From Ruegeria sp. HKCCD8929 (GTDB lineage Bacteria > Pseudomonadota > Alphaproteobacteria > Rhodobacterales > Rhodobacteraceae): a DNA stretch of 64,000 nucleotides. Below the pieces are notes generated by a model. The model saw only the letters and a program-made list of their open reading frames with translations. It made no database searches and was not told where the DNA came from. Position numbers and translations under genes: made by a program. Position 1 is the stretch's first letter, and each line of letters begins with the position of its first letter. This document shows, one piece after another, positions 1 to 8,128 of the stretch. The stretch spans positions 1 to 64,000 of the forward strand of contig NZ_WPZY01000007.1 in the NCBI RefSeq assembly GCF_013031405.1, given 5' to 3'.

Positions 1-30
1 CGATGCGCCTAAACCAAAGTTACATGCGGC

Positions 31-1278
31 TCAGATGGCCTCGCGGCCCTCGGTGTCGGACATGTCAAAGCCCAGGAATTTGGCCACGGTCTGCACGTCC
101 TTGTCGCCCCGTCCGCACATGTTCATGCAGATCAGGTGATCCTCGGGCAGGTCAGGGGCGATTTTCATCACATGGGCCAGCGCATGGCAGGGCTCGAGCG
201 CCGGAATGATCCCCTCGGTCTCGCAGCACAACTGGAACGCCTCCAGCGCCTCTTTGTCGGTGATCGAGACATATTGGGCGCGGCCCACCTCATGCAGCCA
301 GGAGTGTTCGGGGCCGATGCCGGGATAGTCGAGGCCCGCCGAGATCGAATACCCTTCGAGGATCTGACCGTCATCATCCTGCAGCAGATAGGTCCGGTTA
401 CCGTGCAGCACCCCCGGTCGGCCTCCGGTCAGCGAGGCGCAATGCTCCATCTTAGCGTTCACACCCTTGCCACCGGCCTCGACACCGATGATGTTGACCG
501 ACTTGTCATCCAGGAAAGGATAGAACAGCCCCATGGCGTTCGATCCACCGCCGATGGCAGCAATGATCGTATCGGGCAGACGGCCCTCGGCCTTCATCAT
601 CTGCTCCTTGGCTTCCTTACCGATGATCGACTGAAAGTCGCGGACCATCGCCGGATAGGGGTGCGGACCGGCCACGGTGCCGATGCAGTAGAACGTGTCG
701 CGCACATTGGTCACCCAGTCGCGCAGCGCGTCGTTCATCGCATCCTTCAGCGTACCGCGCCCGGACGTCACCGGGATCACCTCGGCGCCCAGCAGGCGCA
801 TGCGGAACACGTTGGGCGCCTGCCGCTGAACATCATGGGCGCCCATATAGACCACGCATTTCAGGCCGAACTTGGCGCAAACCGTGGCTGTGGCCACACC
901 ATGCTGTCCGGCCCCGGTCTCGGCAATTATCCGGGTCTTGCCCATACGGCGCGCCAAGATGATCTGGCCCAGCACGTTGTTGATCTTGTGCGCGCCGGTG
1001 TGGTTCAACTCATCCCGTTTGAGATAGATCTTGGCCCCGCCCAGATGTTCGGTCAGGCGTTCGGCGAAATAGAGTGGCGACGGACGGCCCACATAGTTGG
1101 CCCAGAGGTCATCCATCTCGGCCCAGAAGGTGGGATCATCCTTGGCCTTTTCATATTCCTCTTCCAGCGACAGGATCAGCGGCATCAGGGTTTCGCTGAC
1201 GAACCGTCCGCCGAAGATGCCGAAGCGGCCCTGTTCATCGGGTCCGGACATGAAGGAGTTAAAAAGGTCGTTGGCCAT
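31..1278 (-). CDS. trpB: Tryptophan synthase beta chain
   Basis: TrpB condenses indole with L-serine to make tryptophan, as the cytosolic beta subunit of the TrpA2B2 complex. At 415 residues it is slightly longer than the usual ~400. The PLP lysine lies in the HTGAHKINN motif (about K98), and the phosphate-binding GGGSNAMG loop lies near residue 245. The reading frame is intact with an N-terminus typical of alphaproteobacteria. The gene is the last of the minus-strand run ihfB-lapA-trpF-unknown-trpB. It is separated from the preceding 76-residue gene by a hairpin array, so it may depend on read-through or have its own promoter. No trpA is visible before the window edge. The identification is secure. 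Confidence 0.97.
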   Translation of the reverse strand: MANDLFNSFMSGPDEQGRFGIFGGRFVSETLMPLILSLEEEYEKAKDDPTFWAEMDDLWANYVGRPSPLYFAERLTEHLGGAKIYLKRDELNHTGAHKINNVLGQIILARRMGKTRIIAETGAGQHGVATATVCAKFGLKCVVYMGAHDVQRQAPNVFRMRLLGAEVIPVTSGRGTLKDAMNDALRDWVTNVRDTFYCIGTVAGPHPYPAMVRDFQSIIGKEAKEQMMKAEGRLPDTIIAAIGGGSNAMGLFYPFLDDKSVNIIGVEAGGKGVNAKMEHCASLTGGRPGVLHGNRTYLLQDDDGQILEGYSISAGLDYPGIGPEHSWLHEVGRAQYVSITDKEALEAFQLCCETEGIIPALEPCHALAHVMKIAPDLPEDHLICMNMCGRGDKDVQTVAKFLGFDMSDTEGREAI

Positions 1279-1335
1279 GGTCGCGCCCTCTGTTGGGTTT
1301 TGTCTGTCCTAGAGCGCGGGGGCGGCAAGGGCAAG

Positions 1336-1430
1336 CCAAGGCATTTCGAAATGCCTTGGGAAACGCGGTTTTCAAACTGCATTCAAAGCCGCTTGTAAGC
1401 GGCTTCGGCAAGGGCTTTCAAAAGCCCTTG
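1336..1430. repeat. Four-hairpin intergenic repeat array (copy 1)
   Basis: Four palindromes follow one another: 1336-1359 (24 bases, perfect), 1365-1380 (stem GCGGTTT with one G-T pair), 1386-1405 (AAGCCGCTT stem) and 1409-1430 (CAAGGGCTTT stem). Two stems, GCGGTTT and AAGCCGCTT, recur almost unchanged at 44130-44194 and 59923-59984, and the 1336 stem is a variant of the AAGGCGTTT stem there. The array starts directly beside the stop codon of the 76-residue gene. The stem order is the reverse of the other two copies. It could be an interspersed REP-like element or an RNA-processing site between trpF and trpB. Confidence 0.8.
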
Positions 1431-1661
1431 TCAGCGCACCATCCGAATGGGGTTGTCGTTACAGAAGATCACGAAATGGCGCCCGTTCTCAACCGCCTGA
1501 AACCCGCGTCGTTTAACCTCTCGGGCAAAGACTGCCCGTCCGACCAGCCGCTCGACATCGCGGACCTGCCGCTTGACGATACCGCCGCGCATCGCCTCGT
1601 TCGAGGCAAAGACCTGCGACAGCCAAAGTTCAGGGGTCAGGTGTTCCGGGAGCTTGGCCAT
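1431..1661 (-). CDS. Conserved small protein of unknown function between trpF and trpB
   Basis: A 76-residue soluble, basic protein. I do not recognise a domain. It is rich in Arg and Val, with a C-terminal half reading GFQAVENGRHFVIFCNDNP. It is probably a real gene: the codon use matches its neighbours, and it lies 33 bases after trpF on the same strand in an operon-like run. Its stop codon touches the hairpin array at 1336-1430. Position in the trp cluster could suggest a link to tryptophan synthesis, but nothing in the sequence supports a specific job. Confidence 0.7.
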   Translation of the reverse strand: MAKLPEHLTPELWLSQVFASNEAMRGGIVKRQVRDVERLVGRAVFAREVKRRGFQAVENGRHFVIFCNDNPIRMVR

Positions 1662-1694
1662 GCCGCACTTTCCCCGGTCACAGTTAATGTCAGG

Positions 1695-2342
1695 TTAAGC
1701 CAGGGCCGCGTCCAGAAATGCACGGATGCGCCCGCTGTCTTTCACCCCGGGCGCGCTTTCTACTCCGGACGAAACATCGAGCTGCCGTGCCCCGGTCATG
1801 CGGATGGCTTCGACCACATTGTCCTGTGTCAGCCCCCCCGCCAGCATCCAGGGCCGCCGCCAGTATTTGCGGCCCGCAAGCAAGCGCCAGTCGAAGGACA
1901 GGCCATTGCCACCGGGCAGGTCCGAGTGTTTGGGCGGCTTGGCGTCGATCAGGAGCTGATCGGCCGCATCCGAATAGAGGTCGATCTGGGCCAGATCCTC
2001 TTCATCGGCCACGCCCACGGCCTTCATCACCGGCAGACCATAACGATTCTTCACCTCCACCACGCGCTCGGGACTTTCCGTCCCGTGAAGCTGCAACATG
2101 TCCAGCGGGACCGAGGCCAGAATGTGATCCAGCTCAGCATCCGTTGCGTTCACCGTCAGCGCCACCTTGGCCACGCCGGGCGGCACCTCGGCGGCCAGTT
2201 GGGCGGCCAGGGGCACATCAATGTAACGCGGGGATTTAGGAAAGAAGACAAGACCCACATAACGGGCCCCGGCCTCGGCCGCAGCACGCACATGTTCCGA
2301 AGCGGTCAACCCGCAGATCTTGACGCTGATGTCGGACGGCAT
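1695..2342 (-). CDS. trpF: Phosphoribosylanthranilate isomerase
   Basis: TrpF performs the Amadori rearrangement of phosphoribosylanthranilate to CdRP in tryptophan synthesis. The product is a single-domain (beta/alpha)8 barrel of 215 residues, normal for the family. The N-terminal VKICGLT motif carries the catalytic cysteine, LQLHG lies mid-protein, and the C-terminal [10 protein letters not shown] and DVSSGVE segments bind phosphate. It starts 8 bases after the LapA-like gene and is followed by the small unknown and trpB, so it is probably cotranscribed from ihfB. Confidence 0.96.
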   Translation of the reverse strand: MPSDISVKICGLTASEHVRAAAEAGARYVGLVFFPKSPRYIDVPLAAQLAAEVPPGVAKVALTVNATDAELDHILASVPLDMLQLHGTESPERVVEVKNRYGLPVMKAVGVADEEDLAQIDLYSDAADQLLIDAKPPKHSDLPGGNGLSFDWRLLAGRKYWRRPWMLAGGLTQDNVVEAIRMTGARQLDVSSGVESAPGVKDSGRIRAFLDAALA

Positions 2343-2350
2343 GAGGGCCC

Positions 2351-2707
2351 TCAGGCGGCGGCATCGTCAAGGATCGCCAGAACCTCGTCTTTGCCTTCAT
2401 TCTGCTTTTTCTTGAGCGACTTCACCTCGCGCTCAAGCCGGCGCACCTCGCGGTGCTTCACATCGGCCTGACGGCGATGCTTGTGTTCGCGCAGCCATTC
2501 CCAGATGAAACCGATCACCAGACCCGCCACAACCCCACCCAGCACAACCAGGAACAGTGGCAGCGCGATGGTGAAGTTGAACCCCAGCAGATCGGCCAGA
2601 TCATCCGGCATCAGCTTGAGGGTGACAGAAGCACGGTTTGCCAGCGACACCGAGATCAGGACGATCCCCAGCGCCGCGAGGAAGGCATAGCGAATGTAAC
2701 GCATCAT
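2351..2707 (-). CDS. LapA-domain (DUF1049) inner-membrane protein
   Basis: A 118-residue protein with two N-terminal membrane helices (about residues 4-22 and 45-68), then a basic, charged helical tail with coiled-coil character (residues about 75-110). This is the architecture of lipopolysaccharide-assembly protein A (LapA/YciS). In enterobacteria LapA works with LapB in controlling LPS synthesis; whether that holds here is inference. The gene sits between ihfB and trpF with almost no spacing, a conserved alphaproteobacterial arrangement. Two adjacent ATGs leave the start uncertain by one residue. Confidence 0.85.
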   Translation of the reverse strand: MMRYIRYAFLAALGIVLISVSLANRASVTLKLMPDDLADLLGFNFTIALPLFLVVLGGVVAGLVIGFIWEWLREHKHRRQADVKHREVRRLEREVKSLKKKQNEGKDEVLAILDDAAA

Positions 2708-2711
2708 GAGT

Positions 2712-2996
2712 TCAGGCTTTTCCGTTCAAACGATCCCGCAGCAGTTTGCCGGTCTTGAAGAACGGCACATGCTTTTCCTCCACATGCACCGTTTCGCCGG
2801 TTCTTGGATTGCGACCAATCCGCGCGTCACGCTGTTTCACCGAAAACGCGCCGAAGCCGCGCAGTTCGACCCGGTCACCCCGGGCCATGGCGTCGGTCAC
2901 CTCTTCGAACACCGTGTTCACGATCCGCTCGACGTCACGCTGATAGAGATGCGGGTTTTCATCGGCGATTTTCTGGATCAGTTCAGAACGGATCAT
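2712..2996 (-). CDS. ihfB: Integration host factor subunit beta
   Basis: IhfB pairs with IhfA to bend DNA at specific sites. The 94-residue product starting [11 protein letters not shown] is full length for the family. It contains the DNA-binding arm ([22 protein letters not shown]) and ends with the usual KLLRDRLN helix. A longer frame runs back to 3194, but I chose 2996 because a strong GGGAGGGG ribosome site lies 8-9 bases upstream and the family starts there. It is followed 4 bases later by the LapA-like gene. The 253 bases upstream hold no gene I can support. Confidence 0.96.
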   Translation of the reverse strand: MIRSELIQKIADENPHLYQRDVERIVNTVFEEVTDAMARGDRVELRGFGAFSVKQRDARIGRNPRTGETVHVEEKHVPFFKTGKLLRDRLNGKA

Positions 2997-3249
2997 GTGC
3001 TGTTCCCCTCCCAAGGCAACGTGGTGGCGATGTGTTATTAGTCTGGGAGTATAGGAAAAAATCCGGTTCGGGGAAACGACGTGTGGTGCCGCTTTCGTCG
3101 GTTTTTTGGGCGGTTTGCGGGCGGATATCCACGACTCGGTGCCGCTCGGCATAACTTCGCCGTTGCCGCGACGCAGCAATGCGCCCTGCGACACGCACCC
3201 GGGAAGCCATTGATTCGGAACGCAAAGCGATGGCGTTTAAGGTCAGCGG

Positions 3250-3864
3250 TCAGCGGTCAGCGCGCGCCAGCGACAGACCGGCGCTTGAGGCCAAGTAAAA
3301 CAGCCCGGTCAGCCGGTGCCGCAGCCGCCCCAGCCGCCGGATCGGCCGCCGCGCGGTCTGGGCCATGGCGGCCCAGCAGAGATCACCGCCAAAGATGACA
3401 ACCAGATGGATCAGTGCAGCCAGAACCAACCCCTGCGACCCGGCGCTCACCGGCACGAATTGCGGCAGGAAGGCCGCACTGAACAGCAATGTCTTGGGGT
3501 TGATCAGGGCCATGCCCAGCCCCTGCCAGAACACCAGCCGGACCGGGCGGCGCGAGGCCGCGACCTCGGGCATGTCACGTGCGCCCTGCCGCCAGGCGGT
3601 CACACTGAGATAGAAGAGATAGGCGACCCCCACCCATTTCAGCCAGACAAACGCGCCTGCGGCGAGATGCAGCAAGGCACCAAGACCTGCCACCACCAGC
3701 ACAAGCTGTAGCGCGATGCCCAGCGTGGTACCCAGAACGGTGATTGCACCAAAACGGAACCCATGCGCCAGCGTGTTGGCAATGATCAACGCCACGTTGG
3801 GTCCCGGGATGGCCACCAGAACAGCGGTCGCCACGATCAGCGCCAGGATCAGGTCAAGGGGCAT
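3250..3864 (-). CDS. LysE/RhtB-family amino-acid exporter
   Basis: A 204-residue inner-membrane protein with about six hydrophobic segments. It carries the family signature PGPN near residue 21, the LGTTLGIALQ segment, and NPKTLLF near residue 128. Members export amino acids such as threonine, homoserine or lysine; the substrate cannot be told here. It lies alone between rpsA and ihfB, after the rpsA terminator, so it is probably transcribed separately. It interrupts the usual rpsA-ihfB adjacency. Confidence 0.9.
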   Translation of the reverse strand: MPLDLILALIVATAVLVAIPGPNVALIIANTLAHGFRFGAITVLGTTLGIALQLVLVVAGLGALLHLAAGAFVWLKWVGVAYLFYLSVTAWRQGARDMPEVAASRRPVRLVFWQGLGMALINPKTLLFSAAFLPQFVPVSAGSQGLVLAALIHLVVIFGGDLCWAAMAQTARRPIRRLGRLRHRLTGLFYLASSAGLSLARADR

Positions 3865-3950
3865 CGGTTCTCTCCGTCGGCGGGCATGTCTTTGCCCGAG
3901 ACTGACTTATACCACAGATGGCAGCCGTGATACCGATCAGAAACCGGCGA

Positions 3951-3982
3951 ACAAAAAAGCCCCGCAGCCAGCGCTGCGGGGC
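3951..3982 (-). terminator. Rho-independent terminator of rpsA
   Basis: On the minus strand a 10-base-pair GC-rich stem (GCCCCGCAGC with its complement, 3959-3982, four-base loop) is followed by six T residues. It lies 26 bases after the rpsA stop codon and separates rpsA from the LysE gene. Confidence 0.92.
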
Positions 3983-4008
3983 CTTCCATTCCTTGAAAGC
4001 CGTAAGGC

Positions 4009-5688
4009 TTAGTCGCCCGACTTGAGCGCTGCGCCCAGGATGTCGCCCAGCGATGCGCCCGAGTCCGACGAACCGTACTGTTCCACGGCCTCTTTCTCTT
4101 CGGCGATCTCGCGTGCCTTGATCGACAGGCCCAGACGGCGGGTCTTGCTGTCGACATTGGTGACGCGGACGTCGACCTTGTCACCGACCGAGAAGCGCTC
4201 AGGCCGCTGCTCGGCGCGGTCACGCGACAGGTCCGAACGGCGGATGAAGGATTTCATGCCTTCGTATTCCACCTCGATGCCGCCATCTTCGATCGCGGTC
4301 ACGTTCACGGTCACGATCGAGCCACGCTTCACGCCGCCCACGGCTTCGGCGAACTTGTCACCGCCCAGGGCTTTGATCGACAGCGATATACGCTCTTTCT
4401 CGACATCCACTTCCGAGACAACCGCCTGAACGACGTCGCCTTTGCGGTAGTTCTGGATGGCATCCTCGCCACGCTCGTCCCAGCTGAGGTCGGACAGGTG
4501 AACCATGCCGTCGATGTCGCCGTCGAGGCCAATGAACAGACCGAATTCGGTGATGTTCTTGACTTCGCCTTCGACCTGAGTGCCCTCGGGGTGCGTCTCG
4601 GCAAAGACTTCCCACGGGTTGCGCATGGTCTGCTTGAGGCCCAGGGACACGCGGCGCTTGGCACCGTCGATTTCCAGAACCATGACGTCGACTTCCTGGC
4701 TGGTCGAAACGATCTTGCCGGGGTGGACGTTCTTCTTGGTCCAGGACATCTCGGACACGTGCACCAGACCTTCGACGCCCGGCTCAAGCTCAACAAACGC
4801 ACCGTAATCGGTGATGTTGGTGACGCGGCCCTTGTGTACCGAGCTCAGCGGGTACTTGGCGCCGACCAGATCCCACGGATCTTCCTGCAACTGCTTCATG
4901 CCCAGGCTGATACGGTGGGTTTCCTTGTTGATCTTGATGACCTGAACCTTGATGGTCTCGCCGATCGACAGGATTTCCGACGGGTGGTTCACACGACGCC
5001 ATGCCATGTCGGTGACGTGCAGCAGGCCGTCAACGCCGCCCAAGTCAACGAATGCACCGTATTCGGTGATGTTCTTGACCACGCCCTCGACGGTCTGACC
5101 TTCGGACAGGTTGCCGATGACCTCGGCGCGCTGCTCTGCACGCGATTCTTCCAGGATGGCGCGGCGCGAAACGACGATGTTGCCACGGCGGCGGTCCATT
5201 TTCAGGATCTGGAACGGCTGCTTGAGGCCCATAAGCGGGCCAGCGTCGCGCACGGGGCGGACGTCAACCTGCGAGCCGGGCAAGAACGCAACTGCGCCAC
5301 CCAGATCGACGGTGAAGCCACCTTTGACGCGGCCAAAGATTGCACCTTCGACGCGTTGGTCGTCGGCGTAAGCTTTTTCCAGACGGTCCCATGCTTCTTC
5401 ACGGCGGGCCATCTCGCGCGAGATGACGGCTTCGCCACGGGCGTTTTCTGCGGCGCGCAGGTAAACTTCGACCTCGTCACCGACAGCGATTTCAGGGGCT
5501 TCGCCGGGATTTGCGAATTCTTTCAGATCGACGCGGCCTTCCATCTTGTAGCCTACGTCGATGATGGCCTGGCCCGCTTCAACAGCGATCACCTTGCCTT
5601 TGACAACGGTACCCTCTTCGGGCGTGTCCATTTCGAAGCTTTCGTTCAGGAGGGCTTCGAAATCCTCCATCGATACGTTTTGAGCCAT
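4009..5688 (-). CDS. rpsA: 30S ribosomal protein S1
   Basis: S1 brings mRNA to the 30S subunit during initiation. The 559-residue protein has the standard six S1 (OB-fold) repeats. The first two are the ribosome-binding type (starting near residues 22 and 108). The later four carry the repeated motifs ITEYGAFVDLGGVDGLLHV, ITDYGAFVELEPGVEGLVHV and similar. The N-terminus MAQNVSMEDFEALLNESF is typical. It belongs to the conserved aroA-cmk-rpsA-ihfB block, but here cmk lies 5.7 kb away because accessory genes are inserted. It ends in a strong terminator. Confidence 0.98.
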   Translation of the reverse strand: MAQNVSMEDFEALLNESFEMDTPEEGTVVKGKVIAVEAGQAIIDVGYKMEGRVDLKEFANPGEAPEIAVGDEVEVYLRAAENARGEAVISREMARREEAWDRLEKAYADDQRVEGAIFGRVKGGFTVDLGGAVAFLPGSQVDVRPVRDAGPLMGLKQPFQILKMDRRRGNIVVSRRAILEESRAEQRAEVIGNLSEGQTVEGVVKNITEYGAFVDLGGVDGLLHVTDMAWRRVNHPSEILSIGETIKVQVIKINKETHRISLGMKQLQEDPWDLVGAKYPLSSVHKGRVTNITDYGAFVELEPGVEGLVHVSEMSWTKKNVHPGKIVSTSQEVDVMVLEIDGAKRRVSLGLKQTMRNPWEVFAETHPEGTQVEGEVKNITEFGLFIGLDGDIDGMVHLSDLSWDERGEDAIQNYRKGDVVQAVVSEVDVEKERISLSIKALGGDKFAEAVGGVKRGSIVTVNVTAIEDGGIEVEYEGMKSFIRRSDLSRDRAEQRPERFSVGDKVDVRVTNVDSKTRRLGLSIKAREIAEEKEAVEQYGSSDSGASLGDILGAALKSGD

Positions 5689-5780
5689 GAGGTCTCAGGT
5701 TTCCTTTTCACATCGGTTTTTCTGGCCGAGCGGTTGTCTCCGCCGGTCTTGGGGTTGGTCCGGGCGATCCGGTTCATACC

Positions 5781-5812
5781 ACAAAACAAAGAGGGCCGGA
5801 CGCTCCCGACCC
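5781..5812 (-). terminator. Possible terminator or leader hairpin upstream of rpsA
   Basis: On the minus strand GGTCGG and CCGGCC form a six-pair stem (one G-T pair) around a short loop, followed by a T-rich run CTCTTTGTTTT. It lies about 95 bases before rpsA. It may terminate incoming transcripts (originally from cmk) or act in the rpsA leader. The stem is short, so this is tentative. Confidence 0.4.
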
Positions 5813-5960
5813 TGCTCGTCTCTTTCTTTTATGGCTCACATCGCCTTGTCGACGCGCGTGTCTTAGTCCGGGTTTCACCAAAAGGCAAGCCCGCTCATCA
5901 GGCGAGTTGCGGCATACCGCGCATATGCTAGGGTCCCGGCAGACGCGAGGGAGGATCGCG

Positions 5961-6353
5961 ATGACCTTTGAAGAGGCGCTTGCCGTTCAGCCGCTCTGGG
6001 TGCGGATCTGGGTGATCTGGCTGGTCATCGGTGCCTTCGTCCTTCCGCTGGGGCTTCTGATCTGGCGGAACACTAGAATCGCCGGGCTGGTGACGGTCGC
6101 CGCCAGCGTCGTGGCCGGGATGGGCGTCCAGTGGATTTACGACCAGCTTGGCTATGTCCGCCTGATGGGGCTACCACATATCATCATCTGGGTGCCGGTT
6201 GTCATGTATCTCTATAGGCTGCAAAGCAACCGGGACCTGTCGCCATGGGCAGTCCGGTTGATCTGGGTCATCATGGCGACACTGCTGGTGTCATTGGCCT
6301 TTGATATTGTCGATGTAGGCCGCTACGCGCTTGGCGAGCGGGAACCGTTCTGA
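5961..6353 (+). CDS. Four-helix inner-membrane protein of unknown function
   Basis: A 130-residue hydrophobic protein with four predicted membrane helices (about residues 12-33, 39-58, 68-86 and 98-117) and a short charged tail ending RYALGEREPF. No family motif is recognised. The start at 5961 is preferred over an in-frame ATG at 5907 because GGGAGG lies just upstream. It ends 11 bases before the sulfatase gene and is probably cotranscribed with it, opening the accessory block between rpsA and cmk. Confidence 0.75.
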   Translation: MTFEEALAVQPLWVRIWVIWLVIGAFVLPLGLLIWRNTRIAGLVTVAASVVAGMGVQWIYDQLGYVRLMGLPHIIIWVPVVMYLYRLQSNRDLSPWAVRLIWVIMATLLVSLAFDIVDVGRYALGEREPF

Positions 6354-6364
6354 AAGGACCGACA

Positions 6365-7834
6365 ATGACACCCAATTTCCTAGTTATTATTTCGGACGAG
6401 CACCGCAAGGACGCGATGGGCTGCGCCGGGCATCCGATTGTCAAAACGCCCAATCTGGACGCCTTGGCGGTGCGCGGGACACTGTTCGAGGCCGCCTATA
6501 CCCCCTCGCCCATGTGCGTGCCGACCCGGGCGGCGCTGGCAACCGGCAACTGGGTGCACCGGACGGGACACTGGGACAGCGCCACGCCTTATGCCGGAGA
6601 GCCCCGCAGTTGGATGCGGCAGCTCCGCGATGCGGGGCGCGAGGTCGTGTCGATCGGCAAGCTGCATTTCCGCTCGAACGAGGATGACAACGGATTTTCG
6701 CAGGAAATCCTGCCCATGCATGTGGTGGGCGGTGTCGGCTGGGCCGTGGGGCTGCTGCGCGAGAACCCGCCGCCCTACGATGCGGCGGCGGAACTGGCGG
6801 GCGACGTGGGCACAGGCCCTAGCACTTACACCGATTATGACCGCGCCATCACCGAGGCCGCTGAGGCCTGGCTGGCCGATCCGGTACGGGGTGAACAGCC
6901 TTGGGCCGCCTTCGTCTCACTGGTCAGCCCACACTACCCGCTGACCTGCCCCGAGGAGTGGTCTGCGCTCTACGATCCGGCAGAAATGGACCTACCGGTG
7001 GGCTATGGTGAGGGTCTGCCGGACCATGAAGAGCTGCGTAACATCGTCGATTTCTTCAACTATGACGACTATTTCGACGAGCAGAAGATGCGCGAGGCCA
7101 AGGCAGCCTATTACGGTCTGACCTCGTTCATGGACGATTGCGTGGGCCGCGTGTTGCGCGCGCTTGAGGCCAGTGGGCAGCTTGAAAACACCGTGGTGCT
7201 CTATGTCTCGGATCACGGCGACATGATGGGGGATCAGGGGTTCTGGACCAAGCAGGTGATGTATGAGGCGAGCGCCGGCGTGCCGATGATCGCCGCCGGG
7301 CCGGGCGTGCCTGCGGGGCACCGGGTGAGCACCTGCACCAACCTCACTGACATCGCCGCCACCGCGCGCGAGGTCTGCGGCGTGGCCGATGACGCGGGCA
7401 ATGCGGGTCAGCCCGGGCAGTCCCTGCGTGTCCTCGCCAACGCGCCCGATGACTCGGACCGCACGGGTTTCAGCGAATACCACGATGGCGGGTCAAAGAC
7501 CGGCAGCTTCATGGTGCGTTGGGGGCGGTGGAAATACGTGCATTATGTCGGCCAGCCGCCGCAGCTGTTCGATCTGCAGAGCGACCCGCACGAGCAGGTG
7601 AACCGCGCCATAGACGGGGTGAACGACCCGGATATCCGCGCTGCCCTGGCCGAAGGCGAGCGCCGTCTGCGCACCATCTGCGACCCCGACGAGGTCAACG
7701 CCCGCGCCTTTTCCGATCAGCGCCGCAAGATCGAGGAACTGGGTGGCGAATCGGCCTGCCGCACCGCCTTTGTCTTCAACCACACGCCGACGCCCACCGA
7801 GCAGGATGAAATGCGCGAGGACTCGCCGCTGTAG
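6365..7834 (+). CDS. Sulfatase-family hydrolase (arylsulfatase/choline-sulfatase type)
   Basis: A 489-residue alkaline-phosphatase-superfamily enzyme. The sulfatase signature C-x-P-x-R is present as CVPTR (C51-R55), the cysteine that a formylglycine-generating enzyme oxidises. Metal ligands are visible at D11-E12 (SDEHRKD) and in the later YVSDHGDMMGDQGFW segment. No signal peptide is seen, so it is predicted cytoplasmic. It probably removes sulfate from an organic sulfate ester; phosphonate-monoester hydrolases share this fold and cannot be excluded. No maturase is encoded nearby. The small membrane protein upstream could be part of the same transcript. Confidence 0.9.
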   Translation: MTPNFLVIISDEHRKDAMGCAGHPIVKTPNLDALAVRGTLFEAAYTPSPMCVPTRAALATGNWVHRTGHWDSATPYAGEPRSWMRQLRDAGREVVSIGKLHFRSNEDDNGFSQEILPMHVVGGVGWAVGLLRENPPPYDAAAELAGDVGTGPSTYTDYDRAITEAAEAWLADPVRGEQPWAAFVSLVSPHYPLTCPEEWSALYDPAEMDLPVGYGEGLPDHEELRNIVDFFNYDDYFDEQKMREAKAAYYGLTSFMDDCVGRVLRALEASGQLENTVVLYVSDHGDMMGDQGFWTKQVMYEASAGVPMIAAGPGVPAGHRVSTCTNLTDIAATAREVCGVADDAGNAGQPGQSLRVLANAPDDSDRTGFSEYHDGGSKTGSFMVRWGRWKYVHYVGQPPQLFDLQSDPHEQVNRAIDGVNDPDIRAALAEGERRLRTICDPDEVNARAFSDQRRKIEELGGESACRTAFVFNHTPTPTEQDEMREDSPL

Positions 7835-7835
7835 C

Positions 7836-7982
7836 TCAGAGTTCCTCGCCCTTCTTCAGTAACTCTTCGATCAACGCCGCTGCAGGTCGCCGCCGTCATC
7901 GCCACCAAACTGCGCCGCGCCGCCGGAATAAATCGTGCCGCAGGTCTTGGCGATATTCACTGTCTGCGCGAGACCGACGATC
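7836..7982 (-). pseudogene. Decayed 3'-end copy of the secreted-protein gene at 10123-10638
   Basis: Read on the minus strand, this stretch matches the last ~50 codons of the gene ending at 10123. LAQTVNIAKTCGTIYSGGAA corresponds to LAQTVNIAKTYGTLYTGGAA, and both end ELLKKGEE plus one residue and a stop. Aligned bases agree from 7836 to about 7982, then similarity stops abruptly. One base is missing near 7870-7880 relative to the intact copy, which shifts the frame, and there is no start codon or 5' part. The copy directly follows the sulfatase stop. The halogenase lies between this remnant and the intact gene. Confidence 0.85.
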
Positions 7983-8128
7983 CCTGCGACATCCCACACT
8001 GGAACTTCGCTTTAGTGTGCCACCAAAACCAATTTGAAACCCTAATAGCCACCCCTAAGGCAAAGGTTTAACGCTCTGCCCCTCATCTTCATCTCAAAAA
8101 CACTCTCCGCGCGGAACGCAAAGAATTT

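Noticed and set aside
2997..3194. N-terminal extension of ihfB
   Set aside because: The family starts at MIRSEL, and a strong ribosome site lies directly before that ATG.
4498..5931. 477-residue open frame on the plus strand
   Set aside because: It is antisense to rpsA; no domain and no ribosome site.
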